A DNA stretch of 64,000 nt from Roseburia faecis (lineage in GTDB: Bacteria; Bacillota; Clostridia; Lachnospirales; Lachnospiraceae): the NCBI RefSeq assembly GCF_001406815.1, contig NZ_CVRR01000071.1:1-64000 (forward strand), in the 5' to 3' direction. Under the pieces are notes generated by a model. That model was not told where the DNA came from. It ran no database searches and was given only the letters and a program-made list of their open reading frames with translations. Position numbers and translations under genes: made by a program. Shown in pieces: positions 8,827 to 16,653 of this stretch; positions within the stretch are counted from its first letter, which is position 1, and every line of letters begins with the position of its first letter.

Positions 8827-9679
8827 TTTTGTGGAAAATCTGTTTTTTATTTTAATTGAGACGATATGTTGCTGTCTGTATTTTCAAACGTTTTCAAAAT
8901 TTCGGTTTACAAAGAAAATACAAATCTTGCAATTTATTGGGCTGACAGGGTGTATGACGGCGGTAATCTATCTTTTTGCAACAATTCCTTTTTGGAAAAT
9001 GCCAACAGTCTGGTTTTTATTTGCGGTATCGATGTATGGAATGTTTCAAATGAAATTTTTCGAAGCATTGGGAATGGGAGCCTTGTACTATGCCCTTCTT
9101 CTGGTTGTGGATGTATTGGCATATGCCTGTAATGACATTTTGCAATTTCGTATGGGAGGGGAAACAAAAGTGTATGGGTGGAAAGCATGGCTGATTGCAT
9201 TGCTTGGGAAAATGTTCTTATTTATAATTATTCTTTTTGTAAGACGAATATTCGGAAAATCGGCAGTAGAAACACTCTCGAAGAGAGAATGGATAAAGTT
9301 TCTGGTATTTCCGATATTCACCATTTTTATGATCACATGGATGCTGGTGGTCGTTCAGAGTTCACAGGCGGGACCTGGAAAAATCCCTATAGTGTTGGCA
9401 TTTTCACTGGTAGGACTCAATGTTTTTATTTATGGATTGCTCTATGATATCCTTCAGAAAGAAGTCAGGACAAGAGAATATATGGTGTCCATGGCGAAAG
9501 CAGAGGGAAAAATACAATTATATCAAAAGCAGACGGCTTTTATACATGATTACCAGAATCAGATGCAGTGTGTCAGAACATTGCTGATGAAAAAAATTAC
9601 AAGGAGGCAGAGCAGTATTTGGAGCAGATGTGTAATGTGGGTGCGGATGTATGGAATGTTATTGATACGAATCATATGA
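8819..9679 (+). CDS. AgrC-like sensor kinase, N-terminal part (frameshifted gene)
   Basis: The first half of a broken kinase gene. The start at 8819 overlaps the regulator stop. Residues 1-about 205 form some six membrane segments, the peptide-sensing domain of AgrC-like kinases. A linker helix and the phospho-acceptor H243 in FIHDYQNQM follow. After LLMKK the frame is lost: a run of seven A at 9590-9596 puts translation into a spurious tail that stops at 9679. With one more A, or a -1 slip, the reading continues as KNYKEAEQYLEQM into the downstream frame, which fits the family. It could be a sequencing error, a phase-variable tract, programmed frameshifting or true inactivation. Confidence 0.8.
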   Translation: MIDFVENLFFILIETICCCLYFQTFSKFRFTKKIQILQFIGLTGCMTAVIYLFATIPFWKMPTVWFLFAVSMYGMFQMKFFEALGMGALYYALLLVVDVLAYACNDILQFRMGGETKVYGWKAWLIALLGKMFLFIIILFVRRIFGKSAVETLSKREWIKFLVFPIFTIFMITWMLVVVQSSQAGPGKIPIVLAFSLVGLNVFIYGLLYDILQKEVRTREYMVSMAKAEGKIQLYQKQTAFIHDYQNQMQCVRTLLMKKITRRQSSIWSRCVMWVRMYGMLLIRII

Positions 9680-10068
9680 TTGTAAATGCGGTTCTCAACG
9701 CAAAATATCAGGAAGCACAGGAAAGTGGAATTGGAGTTACGATAAAGATTAATGATTTATCTGGCTGGAGGATGGCTTACAATGATGTGACGATATTGCT
9801 TGCAAATTTGCTTGATAATGCAATTGAAGCCTGCAAATTATGCGAAGACAAAAAGCATATCTGGTTTAAATGTGTTCAGGAATCGGGAAAAATTATTTTA
9901 TCCGTAAAAAATACATATTGCGAAATGAATAGGAAAAAGAAAGAGGGACTACACGGAATAGGATTAAAAAATGTAGAACATGTGATCACATCTTATGGTG
10001 GAAATTACAGTATAAAAAAAATACAGGGAAAATTTATTGTGACTATTTTATTCTGGATGGAAGAATAG
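9568..10068 (+). CDS. AgrC-like kinase, C-terminal GHKL ATPase part
   Basis: The second half of the same kinase in the -1 frame, open from the GTG at 9568; the true junction is near 9596. It carries the end of the dimerisation helix (KNYKEAEQYLEQM), the N box NLLDNAIEACKL and the glycine-rich G box GLHGIGLKNVEHV of the HATPase_c_5/GHKL type found in AgrC, ComD and related peptide receptors. No ribosome site fits an independent start, so on its own it is unlikely to be a separate gene. It ends at 10068, just before a strong terminator. Confidence 0.8.
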   Translation: MCQNIADEKNYKEAEQYLEQMCNVGADVWNVIDTNHMIVNAVLNAKYQEAQESGIGVTIKINDLSGWRMAYNDVTILLANLLDNAIEACKLCEDKKHIWFKCVQESGKIILSVKNTYCEMNRKKKEGLHGIGLKNVEHVITSYGGNYSIKKIQGKFIVTILFWMEE

Positions 10069-10083
10069 AGATTCAAGCAGCTG

Positions 10084-10124
10084 AAAAGAGAACTTTTACA
10101 GATATTATGTAAGGGTTCTCTTTT
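10084..10124 (+). terminator. Intrinsic terminator between agrC and agrD
   Basis: AAAAGAGAAC and further paired bases against GTAAGGGTTCTCTTTT, ending in TTTTTT. It separates the agrA-agrC transcript from the agrD transcript. Confidence 0.85.
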
Positions 10125-10180
10125 TTGTTGTGATAAATGGTCGAATTTTGTACCAGTAATGCTGTTTTTTGTTCATAGGC

Positions 10181-10207
10181 TTGCTTGGAGAAAATTATTC
10201 TTATAAT
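10181..10207 (+). promoter_or_regulatory. Candidate agrD operon promoter
   Basis: Perfect -10 TATAAT (10202-10207) with a weak -35 TTGCTT (10181-10186) at a short 15-nt spacing. A good -10 with a poor -35 is what an AgrA-activated promoter would show. AATTTTGTACCAGTA at 10144-10158 is an inverted near-copy (13 of 15) of sequence at 8006-8020 upstream of agrA and could be a regulator site. Confidence 0.45.
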
Positions 10208-10268
10208 GTAAAAATGGAGGTAGAATATAAAGTTTAAATAATAGTTTAGAAAGGAAGTGAAAAATAAA

Positions 10269-10403
10269 ATGTTGAAGCTGTCAGAAAAAACATTAAAAGT
10301 GCTTTGGAAAATTGCTACAAGAGAAGTGGATAAGCAGAAATTATCATGGCCGCCACTTTGTGCGGGAATTTATCATCAACCTAAAAGACCAAAGAAAAAA
10401 TAA
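10269..10403 (+). CDS. AgrD-like cyclic autoinducer peptide precursor
   Basis: A 44-residue small gene. The N-terminal part (MLKLSEKTLKVLWKIATRE) is an amphipathic helix, as in AgrD leaders. It is followed by WPPLCAGIYHQPKRPKKK, which contains a single Cys (C31) five residues before the HQPKxP motif typical of cyclic lactone/thiolactone autoinducer precursors in Clostridia. In known systems AgrB cuts after the ring segment and closes a thiolactone through the Cys. Here CAGIY or CAGIYH would be the likely ring, with WPP or longer as tail. AAGGAAGTG lies 11 nt upstream of the ATG. It sits 20 nt before the large secreted protein gene and between kinase and AgrB genes. Confidence 0.8.
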   Translation: MLKLSEKTLKVLWKIATREVDKQKLSWPPLCAGIYHQPKRPKKK

Positions 10404-10423
10404 AAAGATAAGGAGTAAAGTTT

Positions 10424-13400
10424 ATGAAAATAAAATGGAAACGAGCAGTGAGCATTATACTTGTAATGACACTTATGGTAACTTTCGCCCAATGGAAGGT
10501 TTACGCGGATGAAGAAAAAGAAACGACAGAGATAGTTGAAAATAATTTGGAAGTTGTATATCAGGAGAAAGAATATAAGATAATCATTAGTTTGAAAGAA
10601 CATTGGGATAGTGGATATAATGCTAATGTAAAAATTGAAAATATAGGTGAGGAAACAATTGAAAACTGGTATTTGCAGTGGGTGTATGAAGAAGATATTA
10701 CAAATATCTGGAATGCTGAAGTGAAGTCACATCAAGATGCAAACTATATAATTAAAAATGTTACATGGAATCAGGATATTGAATCAGGAAAATCAATTGA
10801 ATTTGGTTTTAGTGGAAATAAAAGTTTTACAGGCTTTCCAAAAGAATGTAAACTGGTTGGCGATAGCTCGGAAGTGAAAAAAGATGATTATACAATTCAA
10901 TATCAGTTGGATAGTGATTGGGGAGATGGCTTTACAGGGAGAGTTTTAATTACAAACAATACAGAGCAGACACTAGAAGATTGGGTATTGGAAATGGATT
11001 TTGCGCGTCAAATTACAAATATTTGGGATGGGAAAATCAAATTACATGAAGAAAATCATTATATAATTCAAAATGCTGGATATAATAGTAATATAATGGC
11101 GGGGCAAACTATTTCATTTGGATTTAATGGAATAAATGGAAAAAAGGAAATGGAGCCGGAAGCATATCATTTGTATTCATATAATGATGAAGCTGAACAA
11201 TATAAGACGATTCATTTTGAACTTAATATTGATCCGGATGGAGTTACGAATATACCAGAGGATCAAATTGTGGAAACAGGTAAATATATGCAGGAACCAG
11301 AACAAAATCCACAAAAAGATGGATATGTTTTTTTGGGATGGAGTACAGATGTAAATGGAGATGAATATTTTATTCCGGATGAAACACCTATTGTAAAAGA
11401 TTTAGTGCTTTATGCAGATTGGTTTAATTATATAGATGAAACAGATACAGATAAAGATGGTTTAAGTGATGAGTTAGAGAGAATATTAGAAACAGATCCA
11501 TTGAAAGAAGATACAGATGGAGATGGAATAAATGATAGAATAGAAATTGATCAGTTGCGAACAGATCCGACAATGTCGGATAGTGATCAAAATGGCATAG
11601 AAGATGGGGAAGAGGATAGTGATGAAGATGGTTTAAAAAATAAAGAGGAATTGGAGATTGGAACAGATCCGATGAATGAGGATACCGATGGGGATGGATT
11701 GAATGATTTTGAAGAAATAAATACATATGGGACAGATCCAGTGAATGAGGACTCTGATGGGGATGAAGTTTCAGATAAAAAAGAAATTGAAATAGGGACA
11801 GATCCACTGAAAAAAGAAGAAAGTTTTCATGTTACAGAACAAGCGGAAGGTGATGGAAAAGTGCAGGCATCTGTTACGATTGATTTAAATGGTGAACAGG
11901 TTGAAACACTTACGGTAAAACCAACCGGAACTGAATTCCTTTTTCCAAAAGAAATGCCTGGATACATTGGAAATGCATATGAATTTTCTGTAGATGGAAC
12001 GTTTGATTCTGCAAAGTTGTCTTTTACATTTGACGAGGAATTATTAAAAGATAAGGATTTTGACCCGATAATTTATTATTATAACGAAAACATAGGAATG
12101 GAGGAAATGCCAACATCCATTCATGGAAATACGGCGACAACCGAAACAACACATTTTTCAAAATATATTTTATTAAACAGGAAAGAGTATGAAAAATCAT
12201 TTACTTGGATTGATAGTTCTCCAATCGATGTGTATAATAATGCTGAAGTTGTTTTTGTTATGGATGATACAGGGAGCATGAAGACAAATGATAAATCTTT
12301 TAAACGTCTTTCAGCAGCAAAGAGTATGATAGAAAATCTACCGGATTCCTGTAAGATAGGTATAGTACGATTTAGTAATGAATCTAAGAAACTAACAAAG
12401 AAGCTTGTGACAAATAAAACAGAAGCCGAAAAATATCTTACTACCGATTATTTTTCTTCGAGTGGCAGTACAGAAATGTATAAAGCGGTAAAAAATACAT
12501 TTTCACTATATGAGTCAAGTGATATAAAAACACTTAAGATCATGATAGTGCTTACGGATAGTGCTTCAAAAAATTTAGAAGAGCATGATGTAACCGTACA
12601 GCAGGCAAAAGAAAAAGATATCCGAATATATACCATTGGGCTTGGAACTGCAACAAATTATTTTAAAAAATATCTAAAACCATTGGCTGAAGATACAGAT
12701 GGAGCATTTTATATGGCAACGGATGCTACGAAGATAAAGGATGTATTTGAAAAATGTAATCAAAGAATTGATTTACAGATGGATAGTGATGGAGATGGAT
12801 TATGTGATTATGCAGAAGATAATTTGACTTTGTTTAACGGGGTAAAAATAACAACGGATAGATACAAAGCTGATAGTGATGAGGATGGATTAAGCGATGG
12901 CGAAGAAATACTTGTAACAAGACCACAATATTGCGATAATGGGAAAAAAATGAGGCTTGTATTATTGGGGAAATCAAATCCATGTAGTAGTGATAGTGAT
13001 GGAGATGGACTGAATGATGGAAGAGTATCGTTTAAAAATGGAAATATTATTGCACCGAAAGATCCAGATCCTAATAATGCAAATGAACCGATGGGATTAT
13101 GGAATGCGCATATTGACCAACAGAAAGTAAGAGTAAGCAGAAAATATGAATTTGAACATGATTATTCAAAGAAACAGCTGCAAAAATATATAAATAATGG
13201 AATGAAGAAAGGAACCACCAAGAAGACGGTACACCAAATTGTCGAATGGGCATTGGATATGAGAAATACCGTAAACCAAAATGAAAAAAAGATTAAGTGC
13301 TTTGCAAAGTTTTTAAAAAGATTTACAAGTGGAAAGGAAGCAACGGAGGCGGGGGCAGCTATTTTAAATTTTGTAAAAGATACAGATGATGAGGCATATC

Positions 13401-13957
13401 ATTCCCAGGTAGAAACTTGGCAAAGAAGTTTTGGATATAATGTGTTTTATGATGAAGTATTCCGGATTGGAACAAAGATGAATGAAAAAGATTTTCCATT
13501 CAAAGTAGGAAATGAAGAGTATGCGCTTTGGATGTGGAAAGGGAATTACTGGAATTTGCATAGTGGAGCAGAAATAGGGTTGTACAAATATGATAGAACC
13601 CATGCTGGAACAAAACATTATGATGCCATTGATTTTGAAGTACCAATGCGTTTGAGTTTGTATCGATATTCTAACAATGGGAAGCAGATCGATACGATAT
13701 TTAACTGGTATCCATATGGTGGTCAATGGTGGATTACAGGATTTAGTGGAGATAATTCTCAATTCAGAAATACAAATTGTAATAACATGGCAGCTATTGG
13801 GTATGTTGATTTATCAAAACATATAGATATATATAAAGGGATTAGGAATGCTGGCAGAAATTATAAAGGGGATAGAAAGACCGCGAATAATAAGTATTTG
13901 ATTTTTGATGATAAAAATTATTTGATTTGGATATATTGGTACGAAGGAATTAAATAA
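10424..13957 (+). CDS. Large secreted CBM2-like / TSP3-like / VWA protein
   Basis: 1177 residues with a signal peptide (1-about 28). Domains in order: two CBM2-like modules (about 45-147 and 157-258; each has W, GY/GF, NW or DW, N-IW and the FGF motif near its end), an InlB/Flg_new-type repeat (about 264-333, ending LVLYADW), and Asp-rich thrombospondin-3-like calcium repeats (about 338-465, DTDGDGxND units). A VWA domain follows (about 608-785) with MIDAS D614-x-T-x-S618, then more calcium repeats (785-865). The conserved C-terminal region (about 1010-1177) has an LWMWKGNYWNLHSGAEIGLY block that resembles DUF4474. There is no sortase motif or membrane anchor. Its AT-rich codon use differs from the flanks. 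Role unknown: adhesin or contact-dependent effector are both plausible. Confidence 0.8.
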   Translation: MKIKWKRAVSIILVMTLMVTFAQWKVYADEEKETTEIVENNLEVVYQEKEYKIIISLKEHWDSGYNANVKIENIGEETIENWYLQWVYEEDITNIWNAEVKSHQDANYIIKNVTWNQDIESGKSIEFGFSGNKSFTGFPKECKLVGDSSEVKKDDYTIQYQLDSDWGDGFTGRVLITNNTEQTLEDWVLEMDFARQITNIWDGKIKLHEENHYIIQNAGYNSNIMAGQTISFGFNGINGKKEMEPEAYHLYSYNDEAEQYKTIHFELNIDPDGVTNIPEDQIVETGKYMQEPEQNPQKDGYVFLGWSTDVNGDEYFIPDETPIVKDLVLYADWFNYIDETDTDKDGLSDELERILETDPLKEDTDGDGINDRIEIDQLRTDPTMSDSDQNGIEDGEEDSDEDGLKNKEELEIGTDPMNEDTDGDGLNDFEEINTYGTDPVNEDSDGDEVSDKKEIEIGTDPLKKEESFHVTEQAEGDGKVQASVTIDLNGEQVETLTVKPTGTEFLFPKEMPGYIGNAYEFSVDGTFDSAKLSFTFDEELLKDKDFDPIIYYYNENIGMEEMPTSIHGNTATTETTHFSKYILLNRKEYEKSFTWIDSSPIDVYNNAEVVFVMDDTGSMKTNDKSFKRLSAAKSMIENLPDSCKIGIVRFSNESKKLTKKLVTNKTEAEKYLTTDYFSSSGSTEMYKAVKNTFSLYESSDIKTLKIMIVLTDSASKNLEEHDVTVQQAKEKDIRIYTIGLGTATNYFKKYLKPLAEDTDGAFYMATDATKIKDVFEKCNQRIDLQMDSDGDGLCDYAEDNLTLFNGVKITTDRYKADSDEDGLSDGEEILVTRPQYCDNGKKMRLVLLGKSNPCSSDSDGDGLNDGRVSFKNGNIIAPKDPDPNNANEPMGLWNAHIDQQKVRVSRKYEFEHDYSKKQLQKYINNGMKKGTTKKTVHQIVEWALDMRNTVNQNEKKIKCFAKFLKRFTSGKEATEAGAAILNFVKDTDDEAYHSQVETWQRSFGYNVFYDEVFRIGTKMNEKDFPFKVGNEEYALWMWKGNYWNLHSGAEIGLYKYDRTHAGTKHYDAIDFEVPMRLSLYRYSNNGKQIDTIFNWYPYGGQWWITGFSGDNSQFRNTNCNNMAAIGYVDLSKHIDIYKGIRNAGRNYKGDRKTANNKYLIFDDKNYLIWIYWYEGIK

Positions 13958-14039
13958 ATAATGCCCAAAAAACATTTATAATAATACTGGTAATGGAACT
14001 ATGTACTGCTCTGGATAATGGAAGGATGGTAGGAAAATG

Positions 14040-14591
14040 ATGAAAAAAAAAATGATCGTAAATGACATTTTATGTTTATTCAGTTGTTTTTTTTTGATGG
14101 GATGTAATGCAATTAAAGAAGATAATACAAAGGTATACGTTGATTCTTATAGCCAAACAGCTCTGCAACAGGCTGACATCATTATGGATGGCATTCAGTC
14201 AGAAAATTGCGAAGAAATAGCAGATATTTTTTGCACTTATATCAAAAAAAATCATCCGGAGCTGCAAACAGATATAAAAGCATGGATGAAATATATTGAT
14301 GGCAATATTATATCTTATGATCCGCCAACAACAGAAAGAGGATCGTTAAATACCGGGGAATCAGGAGTGGAAATGTTGGTTATGGAAGCTGATATTGATA
14401 ATGTGAAGACGGATACCGGAAAAACTTACTGCATAGGTATGGGGTCATATTCTGTATTTAAAAATCATTCAGATTGCGTAGGAGTGACAGATTTATTAAT
14501 TCGTGATTTGGATGCAGAAAAAGAAAACAAAGAGGATTCGCAAGTTAGAGTGGAATATGATGATATATGGACGATAGAATATGGAAAATGA
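14040..14591 (+). CDS. Lipoprotein, first of a tandem pair (DUF5104-like)
   Basis: A 183-residue lipoprotein: signal peptide with lipobox FLMGC (Cys22), then a small globular domain. It is paralogous to the next gene. Shared blocks are KKNHPELQTDIKAWM against KEKHPELENDIKKWM, IISY, DIDNVKTDTGKT against EIDNVKTDTGKT, and EGVTDLL-type near the end. I think it belongs to the DUF5104 lipoprotein family, from memory of the family pattern. It starts at the second of two adjacent ATGs, 6 nt after TAGGA. Position behind a large secreted multidomain protein makes a cell-surface partner or immunity role possible, but this is unproven. Confidence 0.7.
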   Translation: MKKKMIVNDILCLFSCFFLMGCNAIKEDNTKVYVDSYSQTALQQADIIMDGIQSENCEEIADIFCTYIKKNHPELQTDIKAWMKYIDGNIISYDPPTTERGSLNTGESGVEMLVMEADIDNVKTDTGKTYCIGMGSYSVFKNHSDCVGVTDLLIRDLDAEKENKEDSQVRVEYDDIWTIEYGK

Positions 14592-15168
14592 AATAAAGCG
14601 GTTAGAAAAAAATAGAAGTGTCACGATAGTAGTAATGCTGGTAATCATGCTGGCAATCGTATTGAGTGCATGCACAGTTTCGGCAGGTGGGGAACCGCAT
14701 GTAAAATCCAAAAGTGAAAAAGCAATTGAGCAGGCAAAAACAATACTACAGGGGATAAAATCCGGTGATGCAGAGAAAATAGCAGATCAGTTTAGTCCGA
14801 TTGCGAAAGAAAAACATCCGGAATTAGAAAATGATATCAAAAAATGGATGGGTTTTTTAGACGGAGAAATTATATCCTATGGTGAACCTGTTCGTGATTT
14901 TGGGGATGCAACATGGGATGAAGATGGATATATTATATGGGGAGGAAGTATAGAAATTGATAATGTAAAAACCGATACAGGGAAAACAGATGAGATTGTT
15001 TATGGGGTGTATGCTACAGTAAGGGATCATCCAGAATATGAAGGGGTGACAGATTTACTTGTAATTGATACCAAAAAACAAGAAAAGGCAAATATGGAAG
15101 ATAAAGACATAGATCTTTCTGATGCGCAGAAAAGCGTGGGCTATGATGATGTTTATTGGGAGTGGTAG
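14581..15168 (+). CDS. Lipoprotein, second of a tandem pair (DUF5104-like)
   Basis: A 195-residue lipoprotein with a longer N-terminal charged segment and lipobox VLSAC (Cys31). Its start overlaps the end of the first copy by 11 nt and lacks a clear ribosome site, so translation is probably coupled. Homology with the upstream gene runs across the mature domain, showing a gene duplication. The C-terminus is longer (KQEKANMEDKDIDLSDAQK before the common YDD). Function unknown; see the upstream copy. Confidence 0.7.
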   Translation: MENEIKRLEKNRSVTIVVMLVIMLAIVLSACTVSAGGEPHVKSKSEKAIEQAKTILQGIKSGDAEKIADQFSPIAKEKHPELENDIKKWMGFLDGEIISYGEPVRDFGDATWDEDGYIIWGGSIEIDNVKTDTGKTDEIVYGVYATVRDHPEYEGVTDLLVIDTKKQEKANMEDKDIDLSDAQKSVGYDDVYWEW

Positions 15169-15194
15169 ACAAAGGAACAGTAGGAGAAAAAGTT

Positions 15195-15431
15195 ATGGCG
15201 TTTGTGACAATGATTTTTGCATACATGGTAATAGCTGGAGTAATTGCAATGGTGATTGCCGGGACAATCAGCACGATAGGTCTTATTGTCTTGATTATAT
15301 CGTTGATTCGACGGCACAGGGCTAAAGTCCGGGGAGAAACGCCAAAAAAATTTGGTTTGATTACAGGATGGATTTTGTTTTTGCTGCCAATATTTGTAGT
15401 TATTAGTTTTATAGTCTATTGGTTTGTTTGA
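15195..15431 (+). CDS. Small two-span membrane protein
   Basis: 78 residues, two hydrophobic segments (about 2-37 and 57-77) joined by a basic loop RRHRAKVRGETPKKF. I start it at 15195 because AGGAG (15182-15186) lies 8 nt upstream; an earlier in-frame ATG at 15156 falls inside the preceding gene and lacks a site. It sits 26 nt after the lipoproteins and 26 nt before agrB. No family recognised. Confidence 0.6.
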   Translation: MAFVTMIFAYMVIAGVIAMVIAGTISTIGLIVLIISLIRRHRAKVRGETPKKFGLITGWILFLLPIFVVISFIVYWFV

Positions 15432-15457
15432 ATATTGAGTTGGTGGAAGTGGAGATA

Positions 15458-16033
15458 ATGTTAGATCAAATAATTAAAAATTGTCTGGATCAAATGCAGG
15501 AAAAAAATCTGATTATGGAAGACAACAGGGAATATTATCAGTATGCTATGGAACTATTGGTAGAAGAAAGTTTGACAGTTGGAACAATACTTGTGGTAAT
15601 TATATGTATGCAGGAATTTGTGAATGGGGTGATTTTTCTTATTTCATTTTTGGCTTTACGAAGAAGAACTGGTGGTTTTCATATGAAGACGTTTAAAGCA
15701 TGCTACGTGGCAACCATCGGGACATTTATAGGTGTTTTGCTTGTGAAAAATATTATGTATACATATTCAAAATTGTTGCTTGTTTTTACCTGTATAGCGG
15801 CTAGTTATCTTTTGATTGTAGGTACGATGAATCATCCTAATATAGATATGGATAAAATAGAATTGTTGGCAAGTAAAAAATGTGCCAGAATGGTATGTAT
15901 AATAGAATTGTTAATGATTATAGTTGGAATGCAAATTAGAAATTTTGAAGAAATTTCTATAATGATATCATTGGCAATTATATTATGCTCTGTTTCTATG
16001 AAACTTGCGCAGCTTGTGAGACAAAAAATATAA
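15458..16033 (+). CDS. AgrB-like peptide-processing membrane protease
   Basis: 191 residues, the usual AgrB length, mostly hydrophobic with about five membrane segments after a cytoplasmic N-terminal helix. The catalytic signature RRRTGGFHMKTFKAC carries H75 and C82, seven residues apart as in Staphylococcus aureus AgrB (H77/C84). AgrB cuts the AgrD C-terminal tail and forms the thiolactone ring. ATG 15458 is chosen for length; GGAG lies only 3 nt upstream, so initiation may be modest. In S. aureus agrB directly precedes agrD, whereas here it lies 5 kb downstream of agrD, behind four other genes. Confidence 0.88.
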   Translation: MLDQIIKNCLDQMQEKNLIMEDNREYYQYAMELLVEESLTVGTILVVIICMQEFVNGVIFLISFLALRRRTGGFHMKTFKACYVATIGTFIGVLLVKNIMYTYSKLLLVFTCIAASYLLIVGTMNHPNIDMDKIELLASKKCARMVCIIELLMIIVGMQIRNFEEISIMISLAIILCSVSMKLAQLVRQKI

Positions 16034-16046
16034 CATTGCGGAGAAA

Positions 16047-16089
16047 ATAATGGGAATTGTATTAACTAAGTTAGTGCGATTCCCATTAT
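16047..16089 (+). terminator. Stem-loop after agrB
   Basis: Perfect 11-bp inverted repeat ATAATGGGAAT / ATTCCCATTAT with a 21-nt loop. It lacks a following T run, so it may end transcription inefficiently or protect the 3' end of the mRNA. Confidence 0.5.
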
Positions 16090-16220
16090 CTGATAGTTTG
16101 TGAAAACTAAGGAATGCCGTGTATGGAATGAGAGAGCAACTAATTAACCGTGGTTAGAGCCGCATACTTGATTTATGGAAGTTTTAAAGCCTTTCTGTGG
16201 GAAATGATAGTACATCATCA

Positions 16221-16653
16221 TCAATAATAATTAACGGATACATTAATTGTTGTCTGGTCAAAAATTCCCTTTGTATTTAAAATGATTTTCTGTGTAGCAT
16301 CGTTAAGCAACAGATTTGTATCTTCCACACAGCGGTTTTCGACAGTATAGACATGTCTGCCGATATGGAACGGATCAAAGGTGCAGACAAAGATTACAAA
16401 ACTCTGTTTTAACTGTGTGTTCAATGTTGTAAACTGTATTGGAATCGTCCTCAACATAGACATCTAGTCGGATGCTTTTGGCATCGAGAGAAAGATTGAT
16501 CGTTTTCTGGTCTTGTGGGTACTCAATGCGCGAAATCTTAATATTCAGTATTGTTTCCCAAAACGGTTTGCAGTACTTTGGATTGCGCATGATAATGCCA
16601 AACATAAAATCATCACTAATGGTAAGAACTTCGAACTTTTTGCTCATATGCAT
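16221..16653 (-). pseudogene. Degraded Rpn-family PD-(D/E)XK nuclease/transposase
   Basis: The remnant of an Rpn-type gene on the minus strand. The N-terminal fragment (16653 to about 16400) has a normal start with AAGGAG upstream and reads DDFMFGIIMRNPKYCKPFWE, SIRLDVYVEDDSN and TVYNIE. The C-terminal fragment in another frame (about 16405-16221) reads SFVIFVCTFDPFHIGRH, VYTVENRCVEDT and IILNTKG. The part normally joining them, with the YYQ-type block, is missing, so the gene carries a deletion plus frameshift. Such genes mark mobile or recombined ground. It abuts the agr island. Confidence 0.8.

Noticed and set aside
10424-11160. The two N-terminal modules of the exoprotein as evidence that it is a cellulase.
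   Set aside because: No glycoside hydrolase domain is present anywhere in the protein; carbohydrate binding alone is proposed.
11424-11807. A long minus-strand open frame rich in His, Leu and Pro opposite the calcium-repeat region.
   Set aside because: It is the antisense reading of the repetitive Asp/Gly codons of the exoprotein; no ribosome site or plausible protein.
11800-13950. A CRISPR array or tandem DNA repeat within the AT-rich exoprotein gene.
   Set aside because: The repeats are protein-level Asp-rich calcium motifs of unequal length with no constant spacer structure.
16117-16200. A sequence containing AACCGTGGTTAGAGCCGCATAC that recalled the end of a group II intron.
   Set aside because: No matching second half of a domain V hairpin and no reverse transcriptase gene nearby; too little to support an intron.
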